Source: Pacificispira sp040217575 (GTDB lineage Bacteria; Pseudomonadota; Alphaproteobacteria; UBA8366; Aestuariispiraceae). From it: a stretch of 64,000 nucleotides of DNA. Positions 1 to 9,458 of the stretch are shown one piece after another; positions within the stretch are counted from its first letter, which is position 1; each line of letters opens with the position of its first letter. The DNA lies in contig JAVJPW010000006.1 of NCBI GenBank assembly GCA_040217575.1, forward strand, positions 310,001-374,000, given 5' to 3'. The notes under the pieces are model-generated. The model made no database searches. It was not told the DNA's origin and saw only the letters and a program-made list of their open reading frames with translations. Made by a program: the position numbers and the translations under genes.

Positions 1-437
1 TTGACGATGTCCAGCGCTTCCGACTGGGACTTCGCCATCATTTCCGATAGCTCGCGCGTGTTGGACAGCGAGGTTTCGATCGCCGTCTTGACGCGATCGA
101 TCTGTGCGGATGCGTCCGGCGCGGTCGCGCCTTGGCTCTGCAGTTCCTGAAGTGCCGCGTTGGCTTCGTCCATCGCCTGCTTCATGATCTCGCCCTGGCG
201 CTTGAAGATGGCCTGAACGCCTTCGACAGCAGTCTTGTTCGCAACGCTCAACGCTTCCAGGTTCTTGCGCTGATAGTCGGATACCGCCTTCAGGTCGGGG
301 GTTTCAACGGTCTGGAACATCTTCGTCAGGTCGCTTTTCAGGAACGGGTTCTTTTCCGGATCCATGAACGGATTGTTCTTTGGGTCCAGAAATGGATTGT
401 TCATCGGATCGAACGCATTTTCGGCCTTTTTTGCCAT
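1..437 (-). CDS. Phasin family protein (3' end cut by window edge)
   Basis: A minus-strand reading frame starts at an ATG behind a strong GGAGGAAG ribosome site and runs off the window, leaving 145 residues visible. The N-terminus carries repeated N-P-F-L/M-D-P motifs. A long amphipathic helical region rich in Glu, Gln, Lys and Ala follows, typical of the phasin family that coats polyhydroxyalkanoate granules. No signal peptide or membrane segment is visible. Two TGC-rich repeats lie 80 to 150 bases upstream, matching the style of PhaR sites found before phasin genes in related bacteria, so control by polymer availability is likely. The family call is fairly secure. The missing C-terminus prevents a length check. 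Confidence 0.8.
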   Translation of the reverse strand, partial: MAKKAENAFDPMNNPFLDPKNNPFMDPEKNPFLKSDLTKMFQTVETPDLKAVSDYQRKNLEALSVANKTAVEGVQAIFKRQGEIMKQAMDEANAALQELQSQGATAPDASAQIDRVKTAIETSLSNTRELSEMMAKSQSEALDIV

Positions 438-515
438 GGGTCTTCCTCCAGTCTATGGGCGTCCTGGAGCCCCGCCATTGAGGCCATGAACGCCGGCGCC
501 GCATGATTTTTTGCA

Positions 516-532
516 ATGCTGCACTGCAGCAT
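516..532. promoter_or_regulatory. Perfect 8+1+8 inverted repeat, PhaR-like operator
   Basis: The sequence ATGCTGCACTGCAGCAT is a perfect inverted repeat around a single central base, about 80 bases upstream of the phasin start. PhaR repressors of alphaproteobacteria bind TGC-rich CTGC-N3-4-GCAG sequences, so this is a natural operator for granule-dependent control. The assignment to PhaR is inference; the repeat is seen directly. Confidence 0.55.
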
Positions 533-572
533 CGTGCGATACATGGGCCCTGTTGGAAGATTCGTCAAGGTG

Positions 573-589
573 TATTGTGCAGTGCAACA
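573..589. promoter_or_regulatory. Second TGC-rich element upstream of phasin
   Basis: TTGTGCAGTGCAACA contains two TGCA units separated by one base. It lies about 140 bases upstream of the phasin start and 43 bases beyond the perfect repeat. Spaced TGC-rich elements are common upstream of phasin genes. The symmetry is weaker here than at 516-532. Confidence 0.35.
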
Positions 590-682
590 AAAATGATGCC
601 TTCCCGACTTGCCGCGGACGGGGCAAGGGCATCCGGATTTTTGGGGGAACGGACCGGCTGCGGTTCTTCGGTGCGTTGGACC

Positions 683-961
683 CTAATTCCGCATCGCATT
701 CAGAAGCACGAATGTGCGGATCGCGCTGGACAGGTTTCCCGTGCGGGCATCGTCGATTTCGGTGACCATCTGATTGACGGACATCGCCCGATCCTGGGCA
801 ATGGCGCGAAGCGATTCCCAAAACACGTTTTCCAGTGAAATACTGGTTCTATGCCCCGCGATCACGACGGATCGCTTTTTTATCTCTGCGGGATCACCGC
901 TTCCTAAAACGTGAGAACGGCTTAGGACGGTCCGGTGCGAGAGCATCGATACATCAATCAT
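683..961 (-). CDS. Ribbon-helix-helix domain protein
   Basis: A 92-residue protein. After an N-terminal stretch it carries KKRSVVIAGHRTSISLE, the typical strand and start of helix A of the RHH_4-type ribbon-helix-helix family, followed by a helix ending in SSAIRTFVL. Such proteins are small dimeric DNA-binding regulators, widespread as single genes in alphaproteobacteria. The start at 961 has AAGGA six bases upstream. It stands alone between the phasin and a hydrolase. The target is unknown, and control of the nearby phasin cannot be read from the sequence. Confidence 0.75.
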   Translation of the reverse strand: MIDVSMLSHRTVLSRSHVLGSGDPAEIKKRSVVIAGHRTSISLENVFWESLRAIAQDRAMSVNQMVTEIDDARTGNLSSAIRTFVLLNAMRN

Positions 962-1105
962 CCGGGTTCCTTGTGAAATGTTACTGGCAATCAGTGGCGG
1001 GCATTACCGGACCGCCGGTGTGACCACCACTCAAGATTGGAACCTAAGCGGAAGATATTAATGAATGTTTACCGCAGACACTTATTCACGGATGCAATCT
1101 TGCGA

Positions 1106-1780
1106 TCAGAGCGACCCAAGAAAACCCGCAATCGTTTCCACAACTTCGGAAAGCGACTGTTCGTGCGTCCGTCCGGATGACTTTCGCGGTTTCAGGTCAT
1201 GGTCACCATCTTCGGACCAGAACAGGGTCGTCCGCGGCGGCAGGGTATAGGCAGGTACTTCGGTTTTGTTTCCGAAGGGGTCGCGGGTGCCCTGAACCAT
1301 CAGAACCGGCACCGCGATGTCGTGAAAATGTTCAGTGCGCAGCCGGTCCGGCTTTCCCGGCGGATGGAATGGATACCCAAGCGTGACGATAGCGCTGAAA
1401 TTCCGGTTCGTGGTGGCGGTCCCGGCATCCATTTGTGCGGCCAGAAGGGTTGCCATCCGACCGCCCATCGATTTCCCCCCAATGGCAAGGCGTGCATCCG
1501 GATAGCGAGTGTGGCTGCCGGCAATCGCCGCATCAAACGTCGCCATCAGAATATCCGCCTTGTTCGGCGGCCGTTTCTTCCCATCCACCCGGCGCGCCGC
1601 CATGTAGGGGAACTCAAACCGGTCGCAACCAATCCCTTTTACGGCCAACCCATCCGCAATCGCGGTCATGAAGGCACTGTCCATCGGTGCGCCTGCGCCA
1701 TGTGCCAGCAGAAAGCGCCAGGCCGCGTTTTCCGGCCCCGTCGAAAGAAGATCCACCAAAGCGTCCGGACGTGACAGCAT
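1106..1780 (-). CDS. Alpha/beta hydrolase of the KANL3/Tex30 type
   Basis: A 224-residue cytosolic protein. The nucleophile elbow GGKSMGG places the catalytic Ser at about residue 104. A QGTRDPFG segment supplies the likely acidic residue, and GDHDLKPRK near the C-terminus supplies the histidine, which is the usual layout of the small KANL3/Tex30-like hydrolase family. The N-terminal LLAHGAGA forms the oxyanion-hole loop. No signal peptide is seen. The gene is monocistronic, divergent from cheW, and its substrate is unknown. Confidence 0.75.
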   Translation of the reverse strand: MLSRPDALVDLLSTGPENAAWRFLLAHGAGAPMDSAFMTAIADGLAVKGIGCDRFEFPYMAARRVDGKKRPPNKADILMATFDAAIAGSHTRYPDARLAIGGKSMGGRMATLLAAQMDAGTATTNRNFSAIVTLGYPFHPPGKPDRLRTEHFHDIAVPVLMVQGTRDPFGNKTEVPAYTLPPRTTLFWSEDGDHDLKPRKSSGRTHEQSLSEVVETIAGFLGSL

Positions 1781-1917
1781 GCTGATTTCCTTTCTCTGTC
1801 TTTCGATAATCGCGTCAACGGGATATTAACTTTCCCATGGGCAATATCGAATAACCATGGTTGCGCCGAGAGGTGTTATAGTCGGCGCGCGCACGATCGA
1901 AAATGGAGAGTTGGGCC

Positions 1918-2499
1918 ATGTCCAGACTGGCAGTCCGCGAGGACCAGGCACTAAACACAGCGGCAAGCGAAGAACAGCTTGTCACCATGACGGTGGATGG
2001 ACAGCTGTTCGGCATCCCCATCCTGCAGGTTCAGGATATTGTCGTGCCGCGACAGATCACCCCCGTGCCGCTGGCTTCGTCGGCCATTGCCGGCGTCCTC
2101 AATCTGCGGGGGCGGATCGTCACCGTGATTGACCTGCGGGTATGTCTGGGCGCGCCGCCGCAGGACCTGTCGTCCCAACCGATGTCGGTCACTGTCGAAC
2201 ATCAGGGCGACCTCTATACGATCCTGGTGGATTCCATCGGCGACGTTCGGTCCGTTCCAAAACAGCACCGGGACAAGCCGCCGCAGAACCTGGATCCCCT
2301 AATGCGTAAGCTGTGTTCCGGCGTATATCGGCTGGAAGACGATCTTCTTGCAGTCCTGGATGTGGACCGCATTCTGGACCCCGCAACCATCGACAGCGCA
2401 CCGAAGCGCGCGCCGTTGAAAAGCGGCAAGCATCGCGCGGAAGATGCCCAGGTGGACGGCGAACTGGAAGCGTCAGGCGACGATCAGCCCGACGACTGA
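1918..2499 (+). CDS. cheW: Chemotaxis coupling protein CheW
   Basis: A 193-residue protein. The CheW fold spans roughly residues 20 to 160, with motifs FGIPILQVQDIV, VLNLRGRIVTVIDLR and LLAVLDVDRIL. These couple chemoreceptors to the CheA kinase. I chose the ATG at 1918 because GGAGAG lies nine bases upstream; an ATG five codons earlier lacks such a site. A charged, low-complexity tail of about 35 residues follows the domain. No cheA, cheY or cheB is nearby, so it either serves as an accessory coupler or works with a che cluster elsewhere. The receptor at 30106-31656 is a possible client. Confidence 0.9.
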   Translation: MSRLAVREDQALNTAASEEQLVTMTVDGQLFGIPILQVQDIVVPRQITPVPLASSAIAGVLNLRGRIVTVIDLRVCLGAPPQDLSSQPMSVTVEHQGDLYTILVDSIGDVRSVPKQHRDKPPQNLDPLMRKLCSGVYRLEDDLLAVLDVDRILDPATIDSAPKRAPLKSGKHRAEDAQVDGELEASGDDQPDD

Positions 2500-2561
2500 C
2501 CGTCCCCGTTCTCCATCCCCCGGTTTCCTGATCAGACCGTCCGCGCTAATGGGGCTGACGG

Positions 2562-4190
<1,629 letters not shown>

Positions 4191-4242
4191 CCTTTTCGGT
4201 TTTTCGGTTCGCTAGCGGGCCAAACTTTATCGTCTGTTGGCG

Positions 4243-4800
4243 CTATTTCTTTCGGGTGAAGTCGAGCGTCACCACATTGTCGTTGCGTTCTTCTTCGGAC
4301 CCGTCTTCTGCATCTTCTGCGTCTGCTTTCTCGCCAGCGTCCGCGGCGGATGCCTTGTCGGACCCTTCCGCCATTTCCTCGCGCGTCGGCCCTTTTTCGT
4401 CCGACGCGGCCTCGGGCTGTTCGGCGGTCAATTCGTCCTCATCGACTTCGACATGGAACTGAAGACCGAAGTTCACGGACGGGTCTGCAAAGGTTACCAG
4501 CGCGGAATAGGGGATGCGCAGATGTTCGTGCTTCTGATTGAAGCTGAGTTCGACATCGAACCCGTCATCGTCCGGCTGGAGACCCCAGAACTGATGCTGA
4601 AGGACGATCGTCATTTCTTCGGGATACTGGTCCATCAGGCGGCTTGGAATCATCACGTCCGGATGGTCGGTCCGAAATGTAATGTAGAAATGGTGGTTCC
4701 CCGGCAAACCGCCTTTGGCCGCGCGTTCCAACGCTTTGCGGACCACCGATCGCATCGCGTGTTCCACCATATCGTTGTAGCCGAGAAGGTCCTCGTTCAT
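4243..4800 (-). CDS. sspB: SspB-like ClpXP adaptor
   Basis: A 185-residue protein whose first 140 residues match alphaproteobacterial SspB, the adaptor that binds the ssrA tag of stalled-ribosome products and delivers them to ClpXP. The N-terminal MVEHAMRSVVRKAL helix and the HFYITFRTDHPDV strand are typical. The C-terminal 45 residues are acidic and disordered, and end in a hydrophobic VVTLDFTRKK segment that fits the ClpX-docking tail of SspB proteins. It follows the GST gene on the same strand after 143 bases, so it may have its own promoter. Confidence 0.9.
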   Translation of the reverse strand: MNEDLLGYNDMVEHAMRSVVRKALERAAKGGLPGNHHFYITFRTDHPDVMIPSRLMDQYPEEMTIVLQHQFWGLQPDDDGFDVELSFNQKHEHLRIPYSALVTFADPSVNFGLQFHVEVDEDELTAEQPEAASDEKGPTREEMAEGSDKASAADAGEKADAEDAEDGSEEERNDNVVTLDFTRKK

Positions 4801-4943
4801 CGAATTTCCGTACCGCTAAAGCTGACAAGTTCCCCACGAAGGAACGGGCCTCCCCAGACCCCGTTTTTCGTTCCGAGAGAGCCTAGCGGCAAATTCCCGG
4901 AGGTCAAAGGCGAATTGCGAATGGTGCCGGTCAGCAACAGACC

Positions 4944-5651
4944 TCATGCTTCGCGAAGCAAGGGCCAGTCACCCGCAGCAAACCCGCCTTCCGCGAAACG
5001 GTCGTTGCGCGGGCGGTCGATCGCAGGCTCCAGAGCGGCATCTGCGATCCATTGACGCATCAGGGGATGCGCCATGATCCGGTCGGTGTATCCGCGCGCC
5101 GTTTCCGAAACCGGCAGGCAGAAACTGTCAATGCGCGTTGCAACCGGTGCAAAAAACGCATCGACCGCGCCGAACTCGCCAAACAGGAACTGACCGCCGC
5201 TATGTGCCAGGCGGGGTTCCCACATGCCTTCCAGCACACGCAGGTCGGCCGCGACCGCGTCGCTGGCGCGGAAATCGGGAAACCGGTTGGACAGGTTCAT
5301 GGGGCATGCACTGCGCAGCGCCGTGAAGCCGGAATGCATGCGTGCGGCAAGCGACCGCGCTTCGGCCCGGTCCAGCGGGTCCGAGGGCCACAGCGCGCCG
5401 TCTGCGGCGATTTCCGCGGCATATTCCGCAATCGCCATACTGTCGGGGATAACCTTGTCGCCGATGCGCAGGGTCGGGACCGCGCCCGACCCGCCGGTCG
5501 CGGCCAAAAGGGCATCCCTGTAGCCTGGTGCGTCCAGCCAGTGCATTTCCTCTTCAAAGTCCACGCCGGACAGCATCATCAGAAGCCATCCGCGCAAGGA
5601 CCAGCTGGAATAGGTGCGGTTGCCAAGAACAAGGGTCAGCGCGTCATTCAT
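4944..5651 (-). CDS. Glutathione S-transferase family protein
   Basis: A 235-residue protein with the N-terminal thioredoxin-like GST domain (residues 1-85) and a C-terminal helical domain. The active-site region NRTYSSWSLRGWLLM has the serines used by bacterial GSTs of this type, and AVPTLRIGD followed by PDSMAIAEY is the glutathione gamma-glutamyl binding segment. It is a cytosolic enzyme of unknown substrate. It lies upstream of sspB and is read in the same direction. Another GST-family protein occurs at 40102-40722. Confidence 0.85.
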   Translation of the reverse strand: MNDALTLVLGNRTYSSWSLRGWLLMMLSGVDFEEEMHWLDAPGYRDALLAATGGSGAVPTLRIGDKVIPDSMAIAEYAAEIAADGALWPSDPLDRAEARSLAARMHSGFTALRSACPMNLSNRFPDFRASDAVAADLRVLEGMWEPRLAHSGGQFLFGEFGAVDAFFAPVATRIDSFCLPVSETARGYTDRIMAHPLMRQWIADAALEPAIDRPRNDRFAEGGFAAGDWPLLREA

Positions 5652-5711
5652 GGTCGTTCCCGTTCAGATCGTGGCCATGGATCCGCGAAAACCGGACCCT
5701 GGAAATGCGAA

Positions 5712-5760
5712 ACCGCCCCGTGAAAGAGGCGGTCGCGAGACCCGGCACCGCAGCGCCGGG
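5712..5760 (-). terminator. Two short GC-rich stem-loops after the zinc-ribbon gene
   Basis: ACCGCC pairs with GGCGGT (5712-5733), and CCCGGC pairs with GCCGGG (5741-5760). Both lie just beyond the minus-strand zinc-ribbon stop and before the GST gene. No long T-run follows, so any termination would be weak or Rho-assisted. Confidence 0.3.
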
Positions 5761-5774
5761 GATGCTCAAAAACC

Positions 5775-5945
5775 TTACGCGGCGATCGACGGCTCGTTCC
5801 ACGCGCTCGTCTGCTTGCAGTTCGAGCACACGCGCTCACCCGGCCAGGAGCTTTTGAACTCCGAACGGCACATCAGGCACTTGCGGGTCTTCGCCTCGTA
5901 CTTCCGGTCAGATTCCGGTTTCTTGTTCTTGCTAGAGTCGCTCAT
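5775..5945 (-). CDS. Small zinc-ribbon protein
   Basis: A 56-residue protein. I start it at the ATG at 5945 rather than further upstream because the domain begins there and the upstream residues look non-coding. Two CxxC pairs, RKCLMCRSEF and RVCSNCKQTS, form a compact treble-clef or ribbon zinc site. The remaining residues are charged. Similar tiny zinc-binding proteins are common in alphaproteobacteria but have no assigned function. It lies upstream of a GST and sspB on the same strand and opposite a long promoter region shared with the amidohydrolase at 6235. Confidence 0.7.
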   Translation of the reverse strand: MSDSSKNKKPESDRKYEAKTRKCLMCRSEFKSSWPGERVCSNCKQTSAWNEPSIAA

Positions 5946-6019
5946 ATCAATTTTCCATCTAGAACTGTTAGAGTCTAAGAACCGGCGGCTTATATAGCCC
6001 AAGCATTTTTGAAAAACCA

Positions 6020-6043
6020 CTGTCACATTCACAATTCTGACAG
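6020..6043. promoter_or_regulatory. CTGTCA inverted repeat in divergent promoter region
   Basis: CTGTCA and TGACAG face each other with 12 bases between, in the 289-base gap between the zinc-ribbon gene and the deacetylase-like gene. The left arm is part of the octamer ACTGTCAC, which also occurs in two other intergenic regions of this window (48661 and 59613). The binding protein is unknown. Confidence 0.3.
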
Positions 6044-6234
6044 AAAATTTTCGCATAGCTCGACCTTCGAGCCCTGCAATTCCTGCAAAGATATTGGAAT
6101 CCTTGGAAGAATCCCGCCCTGCTGACGGGCATCACTTTTTACCGGCAGGATCAGGCACCGGAAATTTATTTCCAACATGCCCGGAACGGCGATCTTTCTT
6201 GGCAGTTTTGCAAAGGCTTGGCACAGTTCCGCCC

Positions 6235-7275
6235 ATGACACACAGATTATCGGTTTTCTGGCATCCTGCCGTCCTGGACCACGATACCGGGGCCGGCATT
6301 CTGGAGGCTGTGGCGAATCCCGACCTCGGCATTTCGGAACCACACCCCGAATCGGCTGAGCGGGTGTCGAACATCAAGACCGTGCTGGAAAACGGGCCGC
6401 TGGCCGACGCGATCGACTGGCGGGACGGGCGCCTTGCAACCCGGGAGGAGCTGGAACGGTTCCACGACCCGGCCTATCTGGACCGGTTGCAGGCGCTGGA
6501 TCGGACCGGTGCGCGGGTAACGGCAACCACCGTTTTCGGAAAGGGAAGCTGGACCCCGGTCCTGGCGGCGGCGGGAACCACCCTGGCGGCGATGGACCAT
6601 GTTCTGGCGCGGCAGGGCGCGGCCTATTCCCTTGTCCGACCGCCGGGCCACCATGCGGCGCGTGACCGGGCGGACGGGTATTGTTTCGTCAACAATATCG
6701 GTGTCGCGGTCGAACATGCGGTCCGGTCGGGGGTGGAACGGGTCGCGATTGTCGACTGGGACGTGCATCACGGAAACGGGACCCAGACGGGCTTCTATGA
6801 CCGCGCGGATGTGCTGACCGTGTCCGTGCACATGAACCACGGAAGCTGGGAAGGCGAAAGCCACCCGGAAGACGGCAGCGAAATGGAAAAGGGCACAGGC
6901 GCGGGCGAGGGTTTCAACCTGAACGTCCCGCTGACCTATGGTCTGGGGGATACGACCTACAAGGCGGCATTCAACGGCAACATTATGCCGCGCCTGAGAG
7001 AGTTCGCGCCCCAGCTTCTTGTCATTGCCGCTGGCCAGGACGGCAACCAGTTCGACCCGAATGGGCGCATGTGCCTGACCATGGCGGGATACCACTGGAT
7101 GGCATCGACCCTTGCCGGGTTCGCGGCGGAACAATGCGATTATCCGGTGCTGGCGGTGCAGGAAGGCGGGTATGCCCGGACCTATACGGCGTATTGTACC
7201 CATGCCGCGCTTTGCGGTCTGATCGGGCGGGAAATCGGACTGGACGACCCGCTGGCGTATCTGCCTGGATATTAA
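6235..7275 (+). CDS. Histone deacetylase-like amidohydrolase (class II type)
   Basis: A 346-residue zinc amidohydrolase of the HDAC/acetylpolyamine amidohydrolase superfamily. The tandem histidines of RPPGHHAARD (about 139-140) and the zinc ligands in VDWDVHHGNGTQ (Asp 176 and His 178) are present; AGQDGNQFDP should give the third ligand. These enzymes remove acetyl groups from polyamines or other small amides in bacteria. The ATG at 6235 fits the family N-terminus; an upstream in-frame ATG at 6094 would add 47 residues without similarity. A DUF1272 gene follows 21 bases downstream. Confidence 0.88.
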   Translation: MTHRLSVFWHPAVLDHDTGAGILEAVANPDLGISEPHPESAERVSNIKTVLENGPLADAIDWRDGRLATREELERFHDPAYLDRLQALDRTGARVTATTVFGKGSWTPVLAAAGTTLAAMDHVLARQGAAYSLVRPPGHHAARDRADGYCFVNNIGVAVEHAVRSGVERVAIVDWDVHHGNGTQTGFYDRADVLTVSVHMNHGSWEGESHPEDGSEMEKGTGAGEGFNLNVPLTYGLGDTTYKAAFNGNIMPRLREFAPQLLVIAAGQDGNQFDPNGRMCLTMAGYHWMASTLAGFAAEQCDYPVLAVQEGGYARTYTAYCTHAALCGLIGREIGLDDPLAYLPGY

Positions 7276-7296
7276 AAGGGAAAGGGAGGGGTCCGG

Positions 7297-7539
7297 ATGC
7301 TTCAACTCAGACCGAACTGCGAATGTTGCGACAGGGACCTGCCGCCGGACAGCCGGGAGGCGCGCATCTGCACCTTTGAATGCACCTTCTGCGCCGACTG
7401 CGTCGAACAGCGTCTGGGTAACCGTTGTCCCAATTGCGGTGGCGAGCTGGTACGTCGCCCGATCCGTCCGGCGGATAAGCTAGAGAAATTCCCGCCCTCC
7501 ACCGAACGAATCGTTAAACCGCATGCGGAATGCACGTGA
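7297..7539 (+). CDS. DUF1272 cysteine-rich protein
   Basis: An 80-residue protein with four pairs of zinc-type cysteines: CECC, CTFECTFCADC and CPNC. This is the layout of DUF1272, a family of unknown function. It begins 21 bases after the amidohydrolase and is probably co-transcribed with it. It converges on doeA with only three bases between stops. Confidence 0.85.
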   Translation: MLQLRPNCECCDRDLPPDSREARICTFECTFCADCVEQRLGNRCPNCGGELVRRPIRPADKLEKFPPSTERIVKPHAECT

Positions 7540-7542
7540 CGG

Positions 7543-8730
7543 CTAATCCTTCACCAGGATCTCACGCGGATAGTTGGCCAGGCATTCGGCGGGGCCGGAT
7601 TCCCGGATCACGATGCTTTCCGTGATTTCCATGCCCCAGTCGTCCATCCACAGGCCCGGCATGAAATGGAAGGTCATGCCCGGTTTCAGTTCCGACTGGT
7701 CCGTTGTACGGAAGCTGATCGTGCGTTCGCCCCAATCCGGCGGATAGCTGATACCGATCGGATAGCCGCAGCGCGCGCCGCCCCGGTCGATTCCAACTTT
7801 CTTCATCTCCGCGCCCAGGGCTTCCGCCACGTCGGCCGCCCGGTTTCCGGCACGGGCCTTGTCCAGCCCGGCTTCCAGTCCCGCCAGGAGCGCCTTTTCC
7901 GCGTCCTTAATGAATTCCGGTGGCTTGCCCAGAAAGATCGTCCGGCACAACGGCGCATGATACCGCCGGTAACAGCCGCCCAATTCGAAGAAGGTGGCGG
8001 CACCGGTCTGCATCGGTTTGTCGTCCCAGGTCAGGTGCGGTGCGGCGGCGTCCGTTCCCGTCGGCAATAGCGGCACGATCGCCGGATAGTCGCCACCAAA
8101 TTCTTCTGTCCCCGTGATGCCGGTGCGGTAAATCTCGGCCACCAGTTCATTTTTGCGCAGGCCGGGGCGGATCGTTTCGGCGGCCGCCCGGTGCATGTTG
8201 GAAACGATTTGCCCGGCGCGCCGCATATATTCGATTTCGGTCGGCGATTTGACCGCCCGCTGCCAGTTCACCAGGGCTGTCGCATCGACGAATTTCGCGT
8301 TCGGCAAATGCTTCTGAAGGGACGCGAATGCGGCCGCGGTGAAATAGTAATTGTCCATTTCGATGCCGATGCGCTTGTTGGCCCAGCCGCGTTCCTCGAA
8401 CAGGGCGGACAGATGGTCCATCGGGTGGCGTTCGGTCGATTGGACGTAATGATCGGCATAGGGCAGGACATGGTCGTCCGGCATGTAACAGGTTCGCACC
8501 GCGCCGTTTCCGTCCTGGTTCCGGCCCCACCACATCGGCAGGCCGTCGTCCGGGACGATCACCCCCTGATGAACATAAAAGGACCAGCCGTCATAGCCCG
8601 TCAGCCATGACATGTTCGATGCGTCGGTCACGAAAAGGATGTCGATCCCCTTCTCCGCCATCGATTTGCGCGTCTTCGTCAGACGCTCCGCATATTCCGC
8701 GTGGGTAAAGGGAAGATCCGTTCCGGGCAT
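7543..8730 (-). CDS. doeA: Ectoine hydrolase DoeA (M24 family fold)
   Basis: A 395-residue protein of the creatinase/aminopeptidase P fold. The N-terminal YAERLTKTRKSMAEKGID and the motif ASNMSWLTGYDGWSFYVHQG are characteristic of DoeA/EutD. This enzyme opens the ectoine ring to give N-acetyl-diaminobutyrate. The identification rests largely on context: an Lrp-type regulator, an aldehyde dehydrogenase, a class III aminotransferase and a deacylase of the doe pathway lie immediately beside it. It is divergent from doeX with 98 bases between starts, a likely shared control region. No ectoine transporter gene is present here. Confidence 0.88.
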   Translation of the reverse strand: MPGTDLPFTHAEYAERLTKTRKSMAEKGIDILFVTDASNMSWLTGYDGWSFYVHQGVIVPDDGLPMWWGRNQDGNGAVRTCYMPDDHVLPYADHYVQSTERHPMDHLSALFEERGWANKRIGIEMDNYYFTAAAFASLQKHLPNAKFVDATALVNWQRAVKSPTEIEYMRRAGQIVSNMHRAAAETIRPGLRKNELVAEIYRTGITGTEEFGGDYPAIVPLLPTGTDAAAPHLTWDDKPMQTGAATFFELGGCYRRYHAPLCRTIFLGKPPEFIKDAEKALLAGLEAGLDKARAGNRAADVAEALGAEMKKVGIDRGGARCGYPIGISYPPDWGERTISFRTTDQSELKPGMTFHFMPGLWMDDWGMEITESIVIRESGPAECLANYPREILVKD

Positions 8731-8828
8731 CGCCGACCTCTTTCTATTTGCAGCCGTAACCGGTGCGAACTCTGCATCGCGCGCATGTCCGTGACAAGCC
8801 GCAGACTGCTTGCCAATATGCGCTTACC

Positions 8829-9299
8829 ATGCAGGGACTGGACGACCGCGACATCAAGATTCTGACCATCCTTCAGGCGGATGGCCGCATAACCAAGGCG
8901 GCCCTGGCGGAGCGTGTGAACCTGTCCCCGACCGCATGCTGGGAGCGGCTTCAGCGACTGGAAAAGGCGGGCCTGATCATCGGGTTCGAGGCACGCCTTA
9001 ACCCGCAGCTTCTGGAAGGCACGGCCGAAATCATGATGTCGGTCGAATTGGAAAGCCATCAGACCCAGGATTTCCGCGCGTTTGAGGAGGGCGTCGCCCA
9101 AATTCCCGAAGTTGTCGACTGCTGGGCGGTCGGCGGCGGGATCGATTATTTCGTGCGCATCGTGGCAAAGGACATCAAGGCCTATCAGACCCTGGTGGAT
9201 GAGATCCTGGGGGCTGGCCTGGGGGTGAAGCGATACTTCACCTATGTCGTGACAAAGTCGGTAAAGCACGGGCCGATACCGCTTGCCCGGATCGACTGA
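8829..9299 (+). CDS. doeX: Lrp/AsnC-type regulator DoeX
   Basis: A 156-residue regulator: winged helix-turn-helix at residues 1-60 (LDDRDIKILTILQADGRI, then NLSPTACWERLQRLEKAGLI), followed by an AsnC ligand-binding RAM domain. I start it at 8829, where the family N-terminus begins; the 22 upstream codons look non-coding. In known ectoine users DoeX responds to pathway intermediates such as diaminobutyrate. Its position between doeA (divergent) and doeC-D-B (downstream, same strand) supports control of both arms. Whether it represses or activates cannot be told from sequence. Confidence 0.88.
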   Translation: MQGLDDRDIKILTILQADGRITKAALAERVNLSPTACWERLQRLEKAGLIIGFEARLNPQLLEGTAEIMMSVELESHQTQDFRAFEEGVAQIPEVVDCWAVGGGIDYFVRIVAKDIKAYQTLVDEILGAGLGVKRYFTYVVTKSVKHGPIPLARID

Positions 9300-9341
9300 A
9301 CCGACATTGCCGATGAATCGTCGGGTTTCCCGATAAAGTTT

Positions 9342-9354
9342 CGAAGAATCTTCG
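9342..9354. promoter_or_regulatory. CGAAGA-A-TCTTCG palindrome upstream of doeC
   Basis: A perfect 6+1+6 inverted repeat in the 159-base gap between doeX and doeC, about 105 bases before the doeC start. Lrp-type proteins bind short dyads, so it is a candidate DoeX site. This is inference from position and symmetry only. Confidence 0.35.
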
Positions 9355-9458
9355 CCGCCGGGCCGTCCGAAGAGTCGGTTCTTCGCCGCGATCGGACGTA
9401 GACTGCCGCGCATAATCACGAACACCCCATTCGACCCCTTACCCTGAACGGAGGTTCC

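Noticed and set aside
6247..7305. A 352-codon frame antisense to the amidohydrolase
   Set aside because: High GC keeps the opposite frame open; no motif is seen and the sense strand has all catalytic residues.
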